NCBI RefSeq assembly: GCF_000745005.1
Contig: NZ_JQNB01000001.1
Location: 4,085,501 to 4,149,500 of the forward strand
Reading direction: 5' to 3'
DNA length: 64,000 nucleotides
DNA from: Luteibacter sp. 9135
GTDB taxonomy: Bacteria > Pseudomonadota > Gammaproteobacteria > Xanthomonadales > Rhodanobacteraceae
The notes beneath the pieces were generated by a model. The model ran no database searches, was not told the origin of the DNA, and saw only the letters and a program-made list of their open reading frames with translations. A program made the position numbers and the translations under genes. Within the stretch, counting starts at the first letter, position 1. Each line of letters starts with the position of its first letter. Shown here in pieces: positions 36,978 through 52,855 of this stretch.

Positions 36978-37000
36978 CGCGGATTTCCTTTCTCGGTCGT

Positions 37001-37609
37001 TCATCGCAACAGGAACCACCACAAGGCCAGGAGGACGACGGCCACGATAACAGCCCAGCCTATCCACTCGATGTGTTTACGGAGCATCTTTTCGGCACGC
37101 TCGCCGAAGATACGGATGAGCAGGGCCAGCAGCCACACGCGCTTGCCGCGCCCGACCAGCATGCAGACCAGGAACGGCAGCAGCGGCACGCCGACGATGC
37201 CCGACGCCCAGGTGACGAACTTCATCGGCACCACGGGCTGCAGCGCCGCCATCGCCAGCACGATGTAGAGCCCGAACGAATGCGAGGCCATGTCCTTCTG
37301 CAGGTTTTCCACGCCGCGCATGATCGGCGCCAGCAGGTGCATCGAATCGAGCAGCGGCTTCAGCGCCTCGAAGGCGAAATGGCCCAGCATGTAGCCGACC
37401 AGCGAACCGAGCAGCGAGAACAGCAGGCTCCAGTTCGCGTAGCGAAACGCCTTGCGCGGCTCCGCCAGCATCATCGGCGCCAGCATTACCTCGGGCATCA
37501 CCGGGAAGATGAAGGCCTCGACGAAGGACAGGACCGCCAGGTAGCGAACAGCGTGACGATGGCGCGCCCAGACGATGGCGCGTTCGTAAAGCGACGAAAA
37601 CATCCGCAT
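37001..37609 (-). CDS. yqaA: YqaA family membrane protein (DedA/SNARE-associated)
   Basis: 202 residues with five to six membrane helices. The VTT/DedA core appears in FVEAFIFPVMPEVMLAP and MAALQPVVPMKFVTWASGIVGV, which carries the conserved Pro and Gly. Members affect membrane phospholipid flipping and envelope stress. In an operon with pcm upstream and nlpD downstream, a typical arrangement in xanthomonads. Confidence 0.85.
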   Translation of the reverse strand: MRMFSSLYERAIVWARHRHAVRYLAVLSFVEAFIFPVMPEVMLAPMMLAEPRKAFRYANWSLLFSLLGSLVGYMLGHFAFEALKPLLDSMHLLAPIMRGVENLQKDMASHSFGLYIVLAMAALQPVVPMKFVTWASGIVGVPLLPFLVCMLVGRGKRVWLLALLIRIFGERAEKMLRKHIEWIGWAVIVAVVLLALWWFLLR

Positions 37610-37638
37610 TCAGCGGTTTCCCTTATGGTGTGACGGCA

Positions 37639-38322
37639 TCAGCCGATGCCGCCGAGGAGCGGCACGAAACTCACGGGCCCCAGTTCCTCGCGGACCACCG
37701 TGCCGTCGTCGCCCTTGCGCAGCCGCACCAGCAACTGCTGGCTCGGGCCGCCCACGGGAGCCACCAGCACCCCGCCCGGCCGCAGCTGGTCGAGCAATTT
37801 GGTCGGCACGCGGTCGCCCGCGGCGGTAAGGATGATGGCATCGAACGGTGCGTCGGATTCCCAGCCCAGCTTGCCGTCGTCGTGACGGGAGCGGAGGTTC
37901 TCGATGCCCAGCTGGCGGAAACGGCGGCGCGCCTGGCGCAGCAGTTCCTCGATGCGCTCCACGGTGTACACCGTGGGCACGATGCCCGCGAGCACGGCGG
38001 CCTGGTAGCCGGAGCCGGTGCCGATCTCGAGGACGCGCCCGGGCACCTCGCGCTCGATCAGCGCCTCGGTCATGCGGGCGACGATCCACGGCTGCGAGAT
38101 GGTCTGGCCGTGGCCGATCGGCAGCGCGGTGTTCTCGTAGGCGCGCGAATGCAGCGCCTGGTCGATGAAATGATGACGTGGCAGCTGGCGGATGACCTCC
38201 AGCACGCGCTCGTCGCGAATGCCTTCCTCGACCAGCTTGGTGACAAGGCGATCCCGTGCGCGCTGGGAGGTCATGCCTTCGCCGCGCAGGGCCGAGGGCG
38301 GAAGAGCGTGCAGGTTCACCAT
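37639..38322 (-). CDS. pcm: Protein-L-isoaspartate O-methyltransferase
   Basis: 227 residues. SAM loop [15 protein letters not shown]; substrate region [21 protein letters not shown] and family end VPLLGGIG. It repairs isoaspartyl damage. The ATG at 38322 has a perfect GAGGAGG site inside the end of surE, and it begins one base after the surE stop, which decides between it and an internal ATG at 38274. Confidence 0.94.
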   Translation of the reverse strand: MVNLHALPPSALRGEGMTSQRARDRLVTKLVEEGIRDERVLEVIRQLPRHHFIDQALHSRAYENTALPIGHGQTISQPWIVARMTEALIEREVPGRVLEIGTGSGYQAAVLAGIVPTVYTVERIEELLRQARRRFRQLGIENLRSRHDDGKLGWESDAPFDAIILTAAGDRVPTKLLDQLRPGGVLVAPVGGPSQQLLVRLRKGDDGTVVREELGPVSFVPLLGGIG

Positions 38323-38323
38323 G

Positions 38324-39106
38324 TCAGGCGGCCTCCTCGCTGTCCATCGCCGAGGACAGCGCCAGCATCCAGCTGCTGACCTTTTCCAGGGCCTGGAAAC
38401 GCGTGAGGTCGGTGTGTATCGGCGTGACCGACACATAGCCACGGCGCACCGCGTCGAAATCCGTACCGGGACCGGCGTCGTCGATCTCGCCCGGCGGACC
38501 GATCCACCACAGGGGGCGACCACGGGGGTCTTCGGTGCGGATGGCCGGCGCGGCGCGATGACGGCGTCCCAGGCGGGTGACCTCGAAACCGCGGATCGCC
38601 TCCCACGGGAGGTCGGGCACGTTGACGTTGAGGATGGTGTCGGCCGGCAGGGGGTCGACGACCAGGCGCTGCATCAGCATGAGCACGGCGCTGGCGGCCG
38701 AATCGAAGTGACGGCCCGTGCCCTCGCCCGTGACCAGCGAGACCGCGATGGCCGGCAGACCGAGGAACCGGCCTTCCATCGCCGCCGAGACCGTACCGGA
38801 ATAGATGACGTCGTCGCCCAGGTTGGCGACGTTGTTGATGCCCGACACGACGATGTCGGTGGTGTGCTCGAGCAGGCCGGACAAGGCGAGATGCACGCAG
38901 TCGGTGGGCGTACCGGCCACGCGATAGAAGCCGTTGTCCATGCGCTGCGCACGGATGGGCGCATCGAGGGTGAGCGAGTTGCTCGCCCCCGACCGGTCGC
39001 GGTCCGGCGCCACCACCGTCACCGTGCCGAACTCGCCCAGACGTCCGGCGAGAATCCGGATACCCGGAGCCTCCACGCCGTCGTCGTTGCTCACCAGAAC
39101 TTGCAT
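38324..39106 (-). CDS. surE: 5'/3'-nucleotidase SurE
   Basis: 260 residues. Metal-binding N-terminus [13 protein letters not shown], then [10 protein letters not shown] and [19 protein letters not shown]. It dephosphorylates nucleoside monophosphates and polyphosphate under stress. Start at 39106 fits the family N-terminus ([10 protein letters not shown]). Head of surE-pcm-yqaA-nlpD. Confidence 0.95.
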   Translation of the reverse strand: MQVLVSNDDGVEAPGIRILAGRLGEFGTVTVVAPDRDRSGASNSLTLDAPIRAQRMDNGFYRVAGTPTDCVHLALSGLLEHTTDIVVSGINNVANLGDDVIYSGTVSAAMEGRFLGLPAIAVSLVTGEGTGRHFDSAASAVLMLMQRLVVDPLPADTILNVNVPDLPWEAIRGFEVTRLGRRHRAAPAIRTEDPRGRPLWWIGPPGEIDDAGPGTDFDAVRRGYVSVTPIHTDLTRFQALEKVSSWMLALSSAMDSEEAA

Positions 39107-39214
39107 GCTGATCCAGATCGAAAAACGGGTGCGGCGACCCCACCCCTGGTGGTAGTCGCCCGACCCGGCAAGTCTACCGGACCGGGCAGCGGGATTCACG
39201 AAAGGCCAGCTAGG

Positions 39215-39766
39215 ATGTCGGACATGAAGCGACGCGCGCCTACGGTCAATGACGACGACAGCCTGCTGTTTCGCCAGGCGATCGGCGACGTTCGGCCCAT
39301 GGCGCCCGTGGAAACCCGGCCGGAGCGCCCGCGGCCGGCGCCCCATCCGCACATGCGCGACGCGGACGAAGCCGCCGTGCCGGCGGATTCCCTGCTGTTC
39401 GACTACGACCCGGCCGACCTGGAAGTGGGCGAAGAGCTGTTCTACCTGCGCGACGGCTATCCACCCAAGCTGCTGAAGCAGCTCAAGCGCGGCCAGTTCA
39501 GCATCCAGGCCGAGGTGGACCTGCACCAGATGAACGCCGCGGCCGCGCAACTGAGCATCGCCGACTTCCTCGCCGAATGCCGGCACGACGGCCTGCGTTG
39601 CGTGCGGATCATCCATGGCAAGGGCCTGCGCTCGAAAGCCGCCGGCCCCGTCCTGAAAGGGCTGACCGACCGGCTGCTGCGGCGCCGCGACGACGTGGTC
39701 GCGTTCGCCTCCGCCCGGCCGATGCAGGGCGGCACCGGCGCGGTGGTGGTCCTGCTCAAGGGCTGA
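39215..39766 (+). CDS. Smr domain protein (SmrA/SmrB type)
   Basis: 183 residues. The C-terminal Smr endonuclease domain shows [12 protein letters not shown] (LDLHG equivalent), [12 protein letters not shown] and [21 protein letters not shown]. Similar small Smr proteins cleave mRNA at collided ribosomes (SmrB); DNA nicking is known for others. Start at 39215 or 39224; the latter has AGGA at good spacing. It is opposite to surE and truD on both sides. Confidence 0.88.
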   Translation: MSDMKRRAPTVNDDDSLLFRQAIGDVRPMAPVETRPERPRPAPHPHMRDADEAAVPADSLLFDYDPADLEVGEELFYLRDGYPPKLLKQLKRGQFSIQAEVDLHQMNAAAAQLSIADFLAECRHDGLRCVRIIHGKGLRSKAAGPVLKGLTDRLLRRRDDVVAFASARPMQGGTGAVVVLLKG

Positions 39767-39769
39767 GGC

Positions 39770-40801
39770 TCAGCGGGCCAGTTCGCGCAGCACCGTGGTG
39801 GCGTAAGCACCCGCCGGCAGACCGAAGGAGACTTCCAGCGCACGGCCCTCGGCGCCACTGTCGTCGTCCAGCCAGCGCCAGGACAGGTCGCGCGGCAACA
39901 GGCGCAGCGCGCGCCGCTCCTGGTCCATGCGCACACCAGAAAGGCCCTTGGCCAGGTCTGCATCGCGTGCGGCCACCGATCGCTCCAGTTCGCCCGCCGC
40001 GTCGGCGGCCGGCGTGTCGCCATCGCCCCAGAGCGGGCCGGACGGATGGATGTCGAAGCGGCGCAGACGTTCGGCCAGCGTGTCGTTGAAAGGTTCGGGG
40101 CCGAACCAGGAACGCGAGCCTTCCAGCGACCAGATCTCGCCGTCCAGCGGGGTGTCCCACTGCCCGATACGCACGCGCTCGGCCAGCACGCCGTTGTAGA
40201 TGTGCGAGCGCGCGGCGGAAAGCAGGATGGAGCGTTTGTCGCGATCCACGCGGCGGCCGGCGAACATCGTCCGGGCCTGCTCCACGTTGTTGCCACCCAG
40301 GCCAAACCGTTGCTCGCCGAAGTAGTTGGGCACGCCGCGTGCCGCGATGGCGCGCAGGCGCGCCTCCGCGGTATCGCGTTCGCCTTCCACCTCACGCAGC
40401 ACGATCACGAAGCGGTTGCCACGCAGCGCGCCCCGCTTGATCTTGCGCGAATGGCGCGCGGCGGAAACGATGGTCACGTCCTCCACCGGGAACGCCGACC
40501 AGTCCGGATCGGCCTTGCCCGGCAGGTGCGCCGTGAACACCTGGCGCGTTACCGCGTGGCGATCCTTCATGCCCGCGTAGCCGACGTTCATCGCCTGGAT
40601 GCCGGCGAACTTGGCCAGCTCGCGCGCCACCCATTCGGTATTCTGGCCGCGTTTTTCCACCAGCAGGAACGCGTGTTCGCCCGCGCCGTCGGCTTCGTAG
40701 CCGAGGATTTCCTCGACGAAGAAGTCCTCGGCACGGGAACGCAGGCGTCCACGCAGGGGCGGTTCGCCAAAGGCGAAGGGAAGTTCGTTGGAGTCGTTCA
40801 T
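39770..40801 (-). CDS. truD: tRNA pseudouridine synthase D
   Basis: 343 residues. Catalytic Asp80 in GMKDRHAVTRQ, RNA-binding RGALRGNRFVIVLR and GVPNYFGEQRFG, all TruD signatures. It makes pseudouridine 13 in tRNA-Glu. It follows mgtE by 9 bases, suggesting one transcript from ispD. Confidence 0.95.
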   Translation of the reverse strand: MNDSNELPFAFGEPPLRGRLRSRAEDFFVEEILGYEADGAGEHAFLLVEKRGQNTEWVARELAKFAGIQAMNVGYAGMKDRHAVTRQVFTAHLPGKADPDWSAFPVEDVTIVSAARHSRKIKRGALRGNRFVIVLREVEGERDTAEARLRAIAARGVPNYFGEQRFGLGGNNVEQARTMFAGRRVDRDKRSILLSAARSHIYNGVLAERVRIGQWDTPLDGEIWSLEGSRSWFGPEPFNDTLAERLRRFDIHPSGPLWGDGDTPAADAAGELERSVAARDADLAKGLSGVRMDQERRALRLLPRDLSWRWLDDDSGAEGRALEVSFGLPAGAYATTVLRELAR

Positions 40802-40810
40802 ATCGGGCCT

Positions 40811-42238
40811 TCAGAGCAGGAAAATCGTCGCCAGCCCCAGGAAAATGAAAAAACCGCCGCTGTCGGTCACGGCCGTGATCAGCACGCTGGAGCCCAACGC
40901 GGGATCGCGACCCATGCGGGTCATGAGCATCGGGATGCCCACACCCATGAAAGCGGCAAGAAGGAGGTTCAGCGTCATCGCGGAGGTCATCACCAGCCCC
41001 AGCGACACGCTGCCGTAGAGCAGCCAGGCCACCACGCCGATGCAGCCGCCCCAGACCAGGCCGTTGATCAGGGACACGCCCAGCTCTTTGCGCCACAGGC
41101 GCTTAGCCTGCGAGGGGCCTACCTGCTCCAGGGCCATGGCGCGAACGATCATGGTGATGGTCTGGTTGCCGGAGTTGCCGCCGATGCCCGCCACGATGGG
41201 CATCAGCGCCGCCAGCGCGACCAGCTTCTCGATGGAGTGCTCGAACAGGCCGATGACCCGCGACGCGATGAACGCGGTGACGAGGTTCACGGCCAGCCAC
41301 GCCCAGCGGTTGCGTACCGATTTCCACACCGAGGCGAAGATGTCCTCTTCCTCGCGCAGGCCGCCGCGCGACAGTGCCTCGGTTTCGCTTTCCTCGCGGA
41401 GGAAGTCGAGCATGGCGTCCACCGCGATGCGACCGATCAGCCGCTGCTGGTGATCGATCACTGGCGCGGTGACCAGATCGTAGCGTTCGAAAGCCTGGGC
41501 GACATCGTAGGCGTCGTCTTCCGGGCGGAAGGTGTTGACGTCGGGCGCCATGATCTCGTGGACCATGCGGTCCGGCGAATTCACCAGCAGCCAGTGCAGC
41601 GGCAGCACGCCGGTCAGCACGTTGCCGGCGTTGACCACGAACAGCTTGTCGGTCTGCGCGGGCAGTTCATCGAAACGCCGCAGATAGCGCAGCACCACCT
41701 CGAGGCTGATGTCCTCGCGGATGGTGACCATGTCGAAATCCATCAGCGCGCCGACCTGGTCGTCCTCGTAGGACATGGCGGCCTGCACGCGCTCGCGTTC
41801 CTGCGCGTCCAGGCTGGCCATCAGCTCGGGCAGCACTTCGGTCGGCAGGTCGTCGACCAGGTCGGCCAGTTCGTCCGCGTCCAGCGGCTCGACCGCCGCG
41901 AGGATCTCGCTGTCGTCCATGTCCGCGATCAGTGTTTCGCGCACCGAATCGGAGACTTCCAACAGGATCTCGCCGTCGCGGTCCGAACGGACGCGCTGCC
42001 AGACCGCCAGGCGATCTTCCAGCGGCAGCGATTCCAGCACGTCGGCCAGGTCGGCCGGATGCAGCTCGTCCAGGCGCGCCTGGAGTTCCGCGTCGGCGGT
42101 GCCGATGGCGGCACCGTCATCGTCCGGTGCCGCGCCCGCGTGCGCGAGCAGGTCTTCGCGCCGCCGCAGCAACCCCGTGATCGCCTCCAGCCTGTCGTGC
42201 AGGCGGGGCGTCGAGGTGCGCGACTCGGCCTCGCTCAC
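40811..42238 (-). CDS. mgtE: Magnesium transporter MgtE
   Basis: 475 residues: MgtE N-domain repeats ([14 protein letters not shown], 57-160), CBS pair (about 165-290) with gating acidic residues, and five C-terminal helices with [20 protein letters not shown] pore signature. It carries Mg2+ inward and is closed when Mg2+ binds CBS. It overlaps ispF by 4 bases (ATGA). Its insertion between ispF and truD is worth noting relative to the common order. Confidence 0.96.
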   Translation of the reverse strand: MSEAESRTSTPRLHDRLEAITGLLRRREDLLAHAGAAPDDDGAAIGTADAELQARLDELHPADLADVLESLPLEDRLAVWQRVRSDRDGEILLEVSDSVRETLIADMDDSEILAAVEPLDADELADLVDDLPTEVLPELMASLDAQERERVQAAMSYEDDQVGALMDFDMVTIREDISLEVVLRYLRRFDELPAQTDKLFVVNAGNVLTGVLPLHWLLVNSPDRMVHEIMAPDVNTFRPEDDAYDVAQAFERYDLVTAPVIDHQQRLIGRIAVDAMLDFLREESETEALSRGGLREEEDIFASVWKSVRNRWAWLAVNLVTAFIASRVIGLFEHSIEKLVALAALMPIVAGIGGNSGNQTITMIVRAMALEQVGPSQAKRLWRKELGVSLINGLVWGGCIGVVAWLLYGSVSLGLVMTSAMTLNLLLAAFMGVGIPMLMTRMGRDPALGSSVLITAVTDSGGFFIFLGLATIFLL

Positions 42239-42711
42239 GTGGGCAGCACCAGCACGGTGGCCAGTGCCGCGATGCCCTCACGCCGTCCGGTGAAGCCCAG
42301 CGTCTCGGTGGTGGTGGCCTTGATGCTGATGCGGTCGATATCCACGCCCAGGTCGTCGGCGATCGTCTCGCGCATGGCCTGTGCATGGGGCCCCACCTTG
42401 GGCGACTCGCAGATCACCGTCAGGTCGGCATTGCCGAGCCGGTAGCCACGCCCGGCCAGCATGTCGCGTACCGCACGGACGAAGCTGCGGCTGTCGGCCC
42501 CGCGCCAGCGCTCGTCCGACGGCGGAAAATGCTTGCCGATGTCGCCCAGCGCCAGCGCACCGAGCAGTGCGTCGCACAGGGCGTGCAGCACCACATCGCC
42601 GTCCGAATGCGCCAGCACGCCCTGCCCATGCGGCACACGCACACCACCCAGCATCACGTGGTCGCCGTCGCCGAAGGCGTGGACGTCGAAACCCTGGCCG
42701 ATCCGCATCAT
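42235..42711 (-). CDS. ispF: 2-C-methyl-D-erythritol 2,4-cyclodiphosphate synthase
   Basis: 158 residues. [13 protein letters not shown] with zinc-binding Asp and His, [26 protein letters not shown], and C-terminal [15 protein letters not shown] pathway step five. Overlaps ispD by 4 bases. Confidence 0.96.
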   Translation of the reverse strand: MMRIGQGFDVHAFGDGDHVMLGGVRVPHGQGVLAHSDGDVVLHALCDALLGALALGDIGKHFPPSDERWRGADSRSFVRAVRDMLAGRGYRLGNADLTVICESPKVGPHAQAMRETIADDLGVDIDRISIKATTTETLGFTGRREGIAALATVLVLPT

Positions 42712-43397
42712 CGAGTCCTCTGCAGCAGGAATTCCGCCAGCGCGAAGTCGGCCGGCGTCGTCACCTTGATATTGTCTTCCGCGCCTTCGACCAGGAGCGG
42801 CGATACACCCACGCGCTCCATGGCCATCGCTTCGTCACTGACCACGATACCCGCGTCGGCGGCAAGGCCAAGTGCATGGGCCAGCGCGCCGCGACGGAAC
42901 ATCTGCGGCGTGAAGGCACGCCAGCGGCCCTCGCGGGGTTCGGTGCCCGCGCTGTGGCCGGTGTCATCCGCCCGTTTCAGCGTGTCGCGCAGCGGCGCCC
43001 CGAGCAGGCCGCCCTCGCCCGCCCCGGCCAGATCGATCAGCCGCGTGATGTCGGCGGCGCGCACGCACGGTCGGGCCGCGTCGTGCACCAGTACGAAGTC
43101 GTCGCCACCCACCGAGGCCGGCAGGGCGATCAGCCCGGCCAGCACGGAGTCGCTGCGCTTGCCCCCGCCAGTGGCCACCACCAGCGGCTTGCCGCCCACG
43201 GCGTCCACGGAAGCGAAATGCCGATCGTCCGCGGCGATGACCACCACCAGCCCCGCGATGCGGGGATGTGCGGCCAGCCGCGCCAGTGTGTGATCCAGCA
43301 ACGGCCGTCCCGCGATGGGCTGGTATTGCTTGGGACGATCGCCGCCGGCCCGGACGCCCTTGCCGGCGGCGGGAAGCACGCACCACAACGCGTCCAT
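42708..43397 (-). CDS. ispD: 2-C-methyl-D-erythritol 4-phosphate cytidylyltransferase
   Basis: About 229 residues (start 43397 or the ATG three bases earlier). [17 protein letters not shown] is the CTP-binding loop; VHDAARPCV and TPQMFRRG follow. It makes CDP-ME from MEP. Its start touches the stop of ftsB. Confidence 0.95.
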   Translation of the reverse strand: MDALWCVLPAAGKGVRAGGDRPKQYQPIAGRPLLDHTLARLAAHPRIAGLVVVIAADDRHFASVDAVGGKPLVVATGGGKRSDSVLAGLIALPASVGGDDFVLVHDAARPCVRAADITRLIDLAGAGEGGLLGAPLRDTLKRADDTGHSAGTEPREGRWRAFTPQMFRRGALAHALGLAADAGIVVSDEAMAMERVGVSPLLVEGAEDNIKVTTPADFALAEFLLQRTR

Positions 43398-43744
43398 CAC
43401 TGCCCGCCGGGCGGGGCGACGGGCGGCGGCGGGGGTGGCGCGCTGACCGCGGCCCCCGGTTCCACCACCTGATAGAAGGTTTCACCCGGCTTGACCAGGC
43501 CCAGTTCCTGGCGCGCGCGCGCCTCGGTGGCCTGTTCGCCGTGCTTCAGGTCTTCCACATCCGCGGCCAGGGCCTGGTTGCGCTTTTGCAGGGCGGCGTT
43601 ATCCGCGGTCTGCTGGGCGACCGAGGCACGCAATGAATCGACCTCGGCCATACCCCCACCGCCGACCCAAAGCTTCAGCTGCAGCGCGATGAGGATGATG
43701 ACGAGGATCAGGCCGATCCAGCGCAGGATTGCCGCGTTGCTCAA
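43397..43744 (-). CDS. ftsB: Cell division protein FtsB
   Basis: 115 residues, TTG start at 43744 seven bases after the eno stop; no ATG fits the helix. One membrane helix (about 4-24, WIGLILVIILIALQLKLWVG) then a heptad coiled coil (VDSLRASVAQQTADNAALQK) and EARARQELGLVKPGE signature. With FtsL and FtsQ it activates septal synthesis. A Pro-rich C-terminal tail (PPPPPPVAPPGG) is added. Confidence 0.88.
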   Translation of the reverse strand: MSNAAILRWIGLILVIILIALQLKLWVGGGGMAEVDSLRASVAQQTADNAALQKRNQALAADVEDLKHGEQATEARARQELGLVKPGETFYQVVEPGAAVSAPPPPPPVAPPGGQ

Positions 43745-43751
43745 GCCCGGG

Positions 43752-45077
<1,326 letters not shown>

Positions 45078-45166
45078 TCAGGACGATAACGGACAGCATA
45101 AGGCCAGCCGTATCGATCAGGACGAATGCATTGCGTCGGCGCCGGAGATACCCCGGCGCATACGCA

Positions 45167-49577
<4,411 letters not shown>

Positions 49578-49600
49578 GGCGCCGCACGTCACATCCCGGT

Positions 49601-49723
49601 GTAGGAGCGCACGATGTGCGCGATGGGTGGTGCGGTGAGGTTACGGCTTCAACGCTCCGTTGGCTTTTCGCGCACACCGTGCGCTCCTACCTTGACCGTT
49701 TCGCGCACATCGTGCGCTCCTAC
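49601..49723. repeat. REP-like palindromes, three copies
   Basis: GTAGGAGCGCACGATGTGCGC at 49601-49621, and two inverted copies at 49669-49690 and 49702-49723 with the linker CTTGACCGT repeated after both. A single copy is at 35869-35891 and a diverged one at 63661-63684. They are placed in gaps between genes, as REP elements are. Confidence 0.85.
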
Positions 49724-49778
49724 CTTGACCGTGTAGCGGGGCTATTCCATGCTGGGTGGCTACGAAGGGTGATACCTG

Positions 49779-51668
49779 ATGAATACTCGTTATAACGCCT
49801 CAGACATCGAAGTCCTCAGCGGGCTTGACCCGGTCAAGCGCCGTCCGGGCATGTATACGGACACCTCCCGGCCGAACCATCTGGCGCAGGAGGTGATCGA
49901 CAACTCGGTGGACGAGGCCCTGGCGGGCCATGCGAAGTCCATCGAGGTGACCGTCTTCAACGACGGCTCGGTGGAAGTCACCGACGACGGCCGCGGCATG
50001 CCGGTGGATATCCACCCGGAAGAGAAGGTGCCGGGCATCGAGCTGATCCTCACGCGGCTGCATGCGGGCGGCAAGTTCTCCAACAAGAACTACGCCTTCT
50101 CCGGCGGCCTGCATGGCGTGGGCGTTTCCGTGGTCAATGCACTGTCCCATCGCGTGGATGTCACCATCCGCCGCGAGGGTCAGGAATACCGGATGAGCTT
50201 CGCCGATGGCGACCGTGCGAGCGACCTGGAAGTCATCGGCACCGTGCCGAAGAAGAAGACCGGCACCACGCTGCGCTTCTGGCCGGACGCGAAGTACTTC
50301 GATACGCCGAAGATCCTGGTCTCCAAGCTCAAGCACCTGCTGCGCGCCAAGGCCGTGCTCTGCGCCGGCCTCACCGTGCGCCTGCACGACGAGGCCTCCG
50401 GCGAAACCACCGAGTGGTACTTCGAGGACGGCCTGCCCGACTACCTGCGCGGCGAGTTGCAGGGCGCCGAGGCGCTGCCCCCGCAGCTGTTCGTCAAGCA
50501 TTTCTCGCGCGAGACCGATGCGCTGGACGTCGCCCTGGCCTGGCTGCCGGAAGGCGACCTGGTGCAGGAAAGCTACGTCAACCTGATTCCCACCGCGCAG
50601 GGGGGCACCCACGTCAACGGCCTGCGCTCGGGGCTGACCAACGCCATCCGCGAGTTCTGCGACCTGCGCAACCTGCTGCCGCGCGGCGTGAAGCTGGCGC
50701 CGGAAGACGTGTGGGAGCGCCTGGCCTTCGTGCTCAGCGTGAAGCTGCAGGACGCCCAGTTCGCCGGCCAGACCAAGGAGCGACTGTCGTCGCGCGCCGC
50801 CGCCGGCATTGTCGAGGGGGTGGTGCACGACGCTTTCAGCCTTTGGCTGAACCAGCACGTGGACCTCGGCGAGAAGATCGCCCAGCTCGCCATCGAGCGT
50901 GCCAGCGCGCGCCTCAAGGCGGCCAAGCAGGTGGTCCGCAAGAAGATCACCTCTGGTCCCGCCCTGCCCGGCAAGCTGGCCGACTGCGCCTCCACCGACC
51001 TCACCCGCACCGAGATCTTCCTGGTCGAGGGCGATTCGGCCGGCGGTTCGGCCAAGCAGGCGCGTGACAAGGATTTCCAGGCGATCCTCCCGCTGCGCGG
51101 CAAGATCCTCAACACCTGGGAAGTCGAGTCCACCGCCGTGCTCGCCTCGCAGGAAGTGCACGACCTGGCCGTGGCCATCGGTTGCGACCCCGGCAAGGAC
51201 GACCTCTCCGGCCTGCGCTACGGCAAGGTGGTGATCCTGGCCGATGCGGACTCCGACGGCCTGCACATCGCCACGCTGCTCTCGGCGCTGTTCCTGCGTC
51301 ACTTCCCCAGCCTGGTCATCGAAGGCCACGTGTTCGTCGCCATGCCGCCGCTGTTCCGCGTCGATGTGGGCAAGCAGGTGTTCTACTGCCTGGACGAGGA
51401 AGAGAAGCGCCTGATGCTGGAAAAGGTCGAGCGGGAGAAGATGAAGGGTGCCGTCAGCGTCACGCGCTTCAAGGGACTGGGCGAGATGAACCCGGCGCAG
51501 CTGCGAGAATCGACCGTGCATCCGGATACCCGTCGCCTGGTGCAGCTGACCATCGATACCGACGACGGCACCGCCAAGCTCATGGACATGCTGCTGGCCA
51601 AGAAGCGCTCGGGCGACCGCAAGCAGTGGCTGGAAGAAAAGGGCGACCTGGCGACGCTGGAAGTCTGA
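49779..51668 (+). CDS. parE: DNA topoisomerase IV subunit B
   Basis: 629 residues. GHKL ATPase: VIDNSVDEALAG, DDGRGMPV, GGLHGVGVSVVNAL; Toprim: LVEGDSAGGSAKQ and ADADSDGLHIA; C-terminal FKGLGEMNPAQL. ParE rather than GyrB because it is short and lacks the large insert. It decatenates sister chromosomes with ParC (not here). Ribosome site AAGGGTG. Confidence 0.95.
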   Translation: MNTRYNASDIEVLSGLDPVKRRPGMYTDTSRPNHLAQEVIDNSVDEALAGHAKSIEVTVFNDGSVEVTDDGRGMPVDIHPEEKVPGIELILTRLHAGGKFSNKNYAFSGGLHGVGVSVVNALSHRVDVTIRREGQEYRMSFADGDRASDLEVIGTVPKKKTGTTLRFWPDAKYFDTPKILVSKLKHLLRAKAVLCAGLTVRLHDEASGETTEWYFEDGLPDYLRGELQGAEALPPQLFVKHFSRETDALDVALAWLPEGDLVQESYVNLIPTAQGGTHVNGLRSGLTNAIREFCDLRNLLPRGVKLAPEDVWERLAFVLSVKLQDAQFAGQTKERLSSRAAAGIVEGVVHDAFSLWLNQHVDLGEKIAQLAIERASARLKAAKQVVRKKITSGPALPGKLADCASTDLTRTEIFLVEGDSAGGSAKQARDKDFQAILPLRGKILNTWEVESTAVLASQEVHDLAVAIGCDPGKDDLSGLRYGKVVILADADSDGLHIATLLSALFLRHFPSLVIEGHVFVAMPPLFRVDVGKQVFYCLDEEEKRLMLEKVEREKMKGAVSVTRFKGLGEMNPAQLRESTVHPDTRRLVQLTIDTDDGTAKLMDMLLAKKRSGDRKQWLEEKGDLATLEV

Positions 51669-51682
51669 TCGCCCGGCATGCC

Positions 51683-52690
51683 TTACTTGGGCCCCTGATC
51701 TGACTCGATGTAGCGGAAGGTGGCCCTGACGGTCGAGTTCACGGTCGGGGTCCAGCGAATGATGGGCACCCACCGGCCGGTATGCACGACGAAATCCGCC
51801 TGGTCTTTCCTTGCGATCTCAGCACGCTGCGCAGCGATGGTCGCTGGATTGCACACGCCCTTCCCGCTCGCGTCCGTATCGACTGCGAACCTGACGTGCC
51901 TGCGCGTGTCCGTCGCAAAGCAGTTATCCCGATAGAAAAACGCCTCGACCGGCATTCTGGCGCCGACGTCCTGAGGCCACTCCTTGAGGACCACTTCGTT
52001 GCGGGCGAATAGGTAGCCCATGCCATTGAGCCGGTCGCGGATGATCTTTACCTGATTCCACGACTGGTTCTGGTCATCCCGCGTCCGGTCGACGTTGAAC
52101 GCACACTGGTTTTCGTCATCGTTGTAGCCCTTAGCCAACCACTGCTCCGCCGTCGTTATCCCGAGTGTCTGGCACGTGGCCCGGTGCGTGGTGCAGCGCC
52201 TCGGGGCGCCCGTCCAGGCGTCACGCGGATAGATACAGGCGACGTCCAGATGGTAGTCGCCCCACTGATCGGCGACGTTTTGCGGGTAGACGATAAAGCC
52301 GTTGCCTGACGGGTAGTTCTCCGGAAAGTCCGAGTCGCGCCGAAGCCAGGAGAACGATATGCCCCAGCTCGCCGTGGCCGGGTTGGGCAACCACGAACGG
52401 TAGGCGGTGGAAAACGCCGTTGCCCGCATCAGGATGCCCGAGCACAGGAACTGCGCTTCAGCGTAGGGGCGGCAATCACCCACACCGGTCTCGCCGTAAC
52501 GCTGCTGAATGTGTTGCAGGACGACGGGGCCGGCTTCCCGAACCGTTGCGGACGGCGCGACCGCGCCATAACTCGATAACGCCTGGTTCGATGCCCGCTC
52601 CGGCACAGGGGTGGCTGGGTGCGTGGCACAGCCGGCAAGGCATGTACCCAGTAAAAAAAGGATCGCTCGACGAGTCGTCAGCCATTCCAT
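51683..52690 (-). CDS. Lipoprotein of the halovibrin-like family
   Basis: 335 residues with signal and lipobox LAGC (Cys22). Core features: QRYGETGVGDCRPYAEAQFL, SGILMRATAF, GNGFIVYPQN, eight or more cysteines that could pair, and PVEAFFYRDNC. By memory this layout matches secreted Pseudomonas proteins annotated halovibrin HvnA/HvnC-like; the activity of these relatives is not firmly known. The ATG at 52690 follows AGGGAG. Downstream is the pgi terminator. Export to the envelope is likely. Confidence 0.6.
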   Translation of the reverse strand: MEWLTTRRAILFLLGTCLAGCATHPATPVPERASNQALSSYGAVAPSATVREAGPVVLQHIQQRYGETGVGDCRPYAEAQFLCSGILMRATAFSTAYRSWLPNPATASWGISFSWLRRDSDFPENYPSGNGFIVYPQNVADQWGDYHLDVACIYPRDAWTGAPRRCTTHRATCQTLGITTAEQWLAKGYNDDENQCAFNVDRTRDDQNQSWNQVKIIRDRLNGMGYLFARNEVVLKEWPQDVGARMPVEAFFYRDNCFATDTRRHVRFAVDTDASGKGVCNPATIAAQRAEIARKDQADFVVHTGRWVPIIRWTPTVNSTVRATFRYIESDQGPK

Positions 52691-52788
52691 AGCGTATGTC
52701 TCCCTGTAGAGGGGGACTATCTCGTTTACCTCGGCGTCGAACAATCAGCCAGTGGACGTAGGTGCGACCTGTCGTTTTCCGGCAACGA

Positions 52789-52815
52789 AAAAGGCCTGGC
52801 AATGCCAGGCCTTTT
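52789..52815. terminator. Bidirectional rho-independent terminator
   Basis: A 13-bp stem AAAAGGCCTGGCA / TGCCAGGCCTTTT with a single-base loop. It is close to the pgi stop at 52856 and upstream of the lipoprotein gene, with T runs on both strands; it ends pgi. Confidence 0.85.
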
Positions 52816-52855
52816 CATTCGCACCTTGCCGCGTGACGCCGCGGCGGCCCTGCGC

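Noticed and set aside
45139..45159. GC-rich hairpin between eno and kdsA
   Set aside because: It has a 7-bp stem but no T run on either strand, so I did not call it a terminator.
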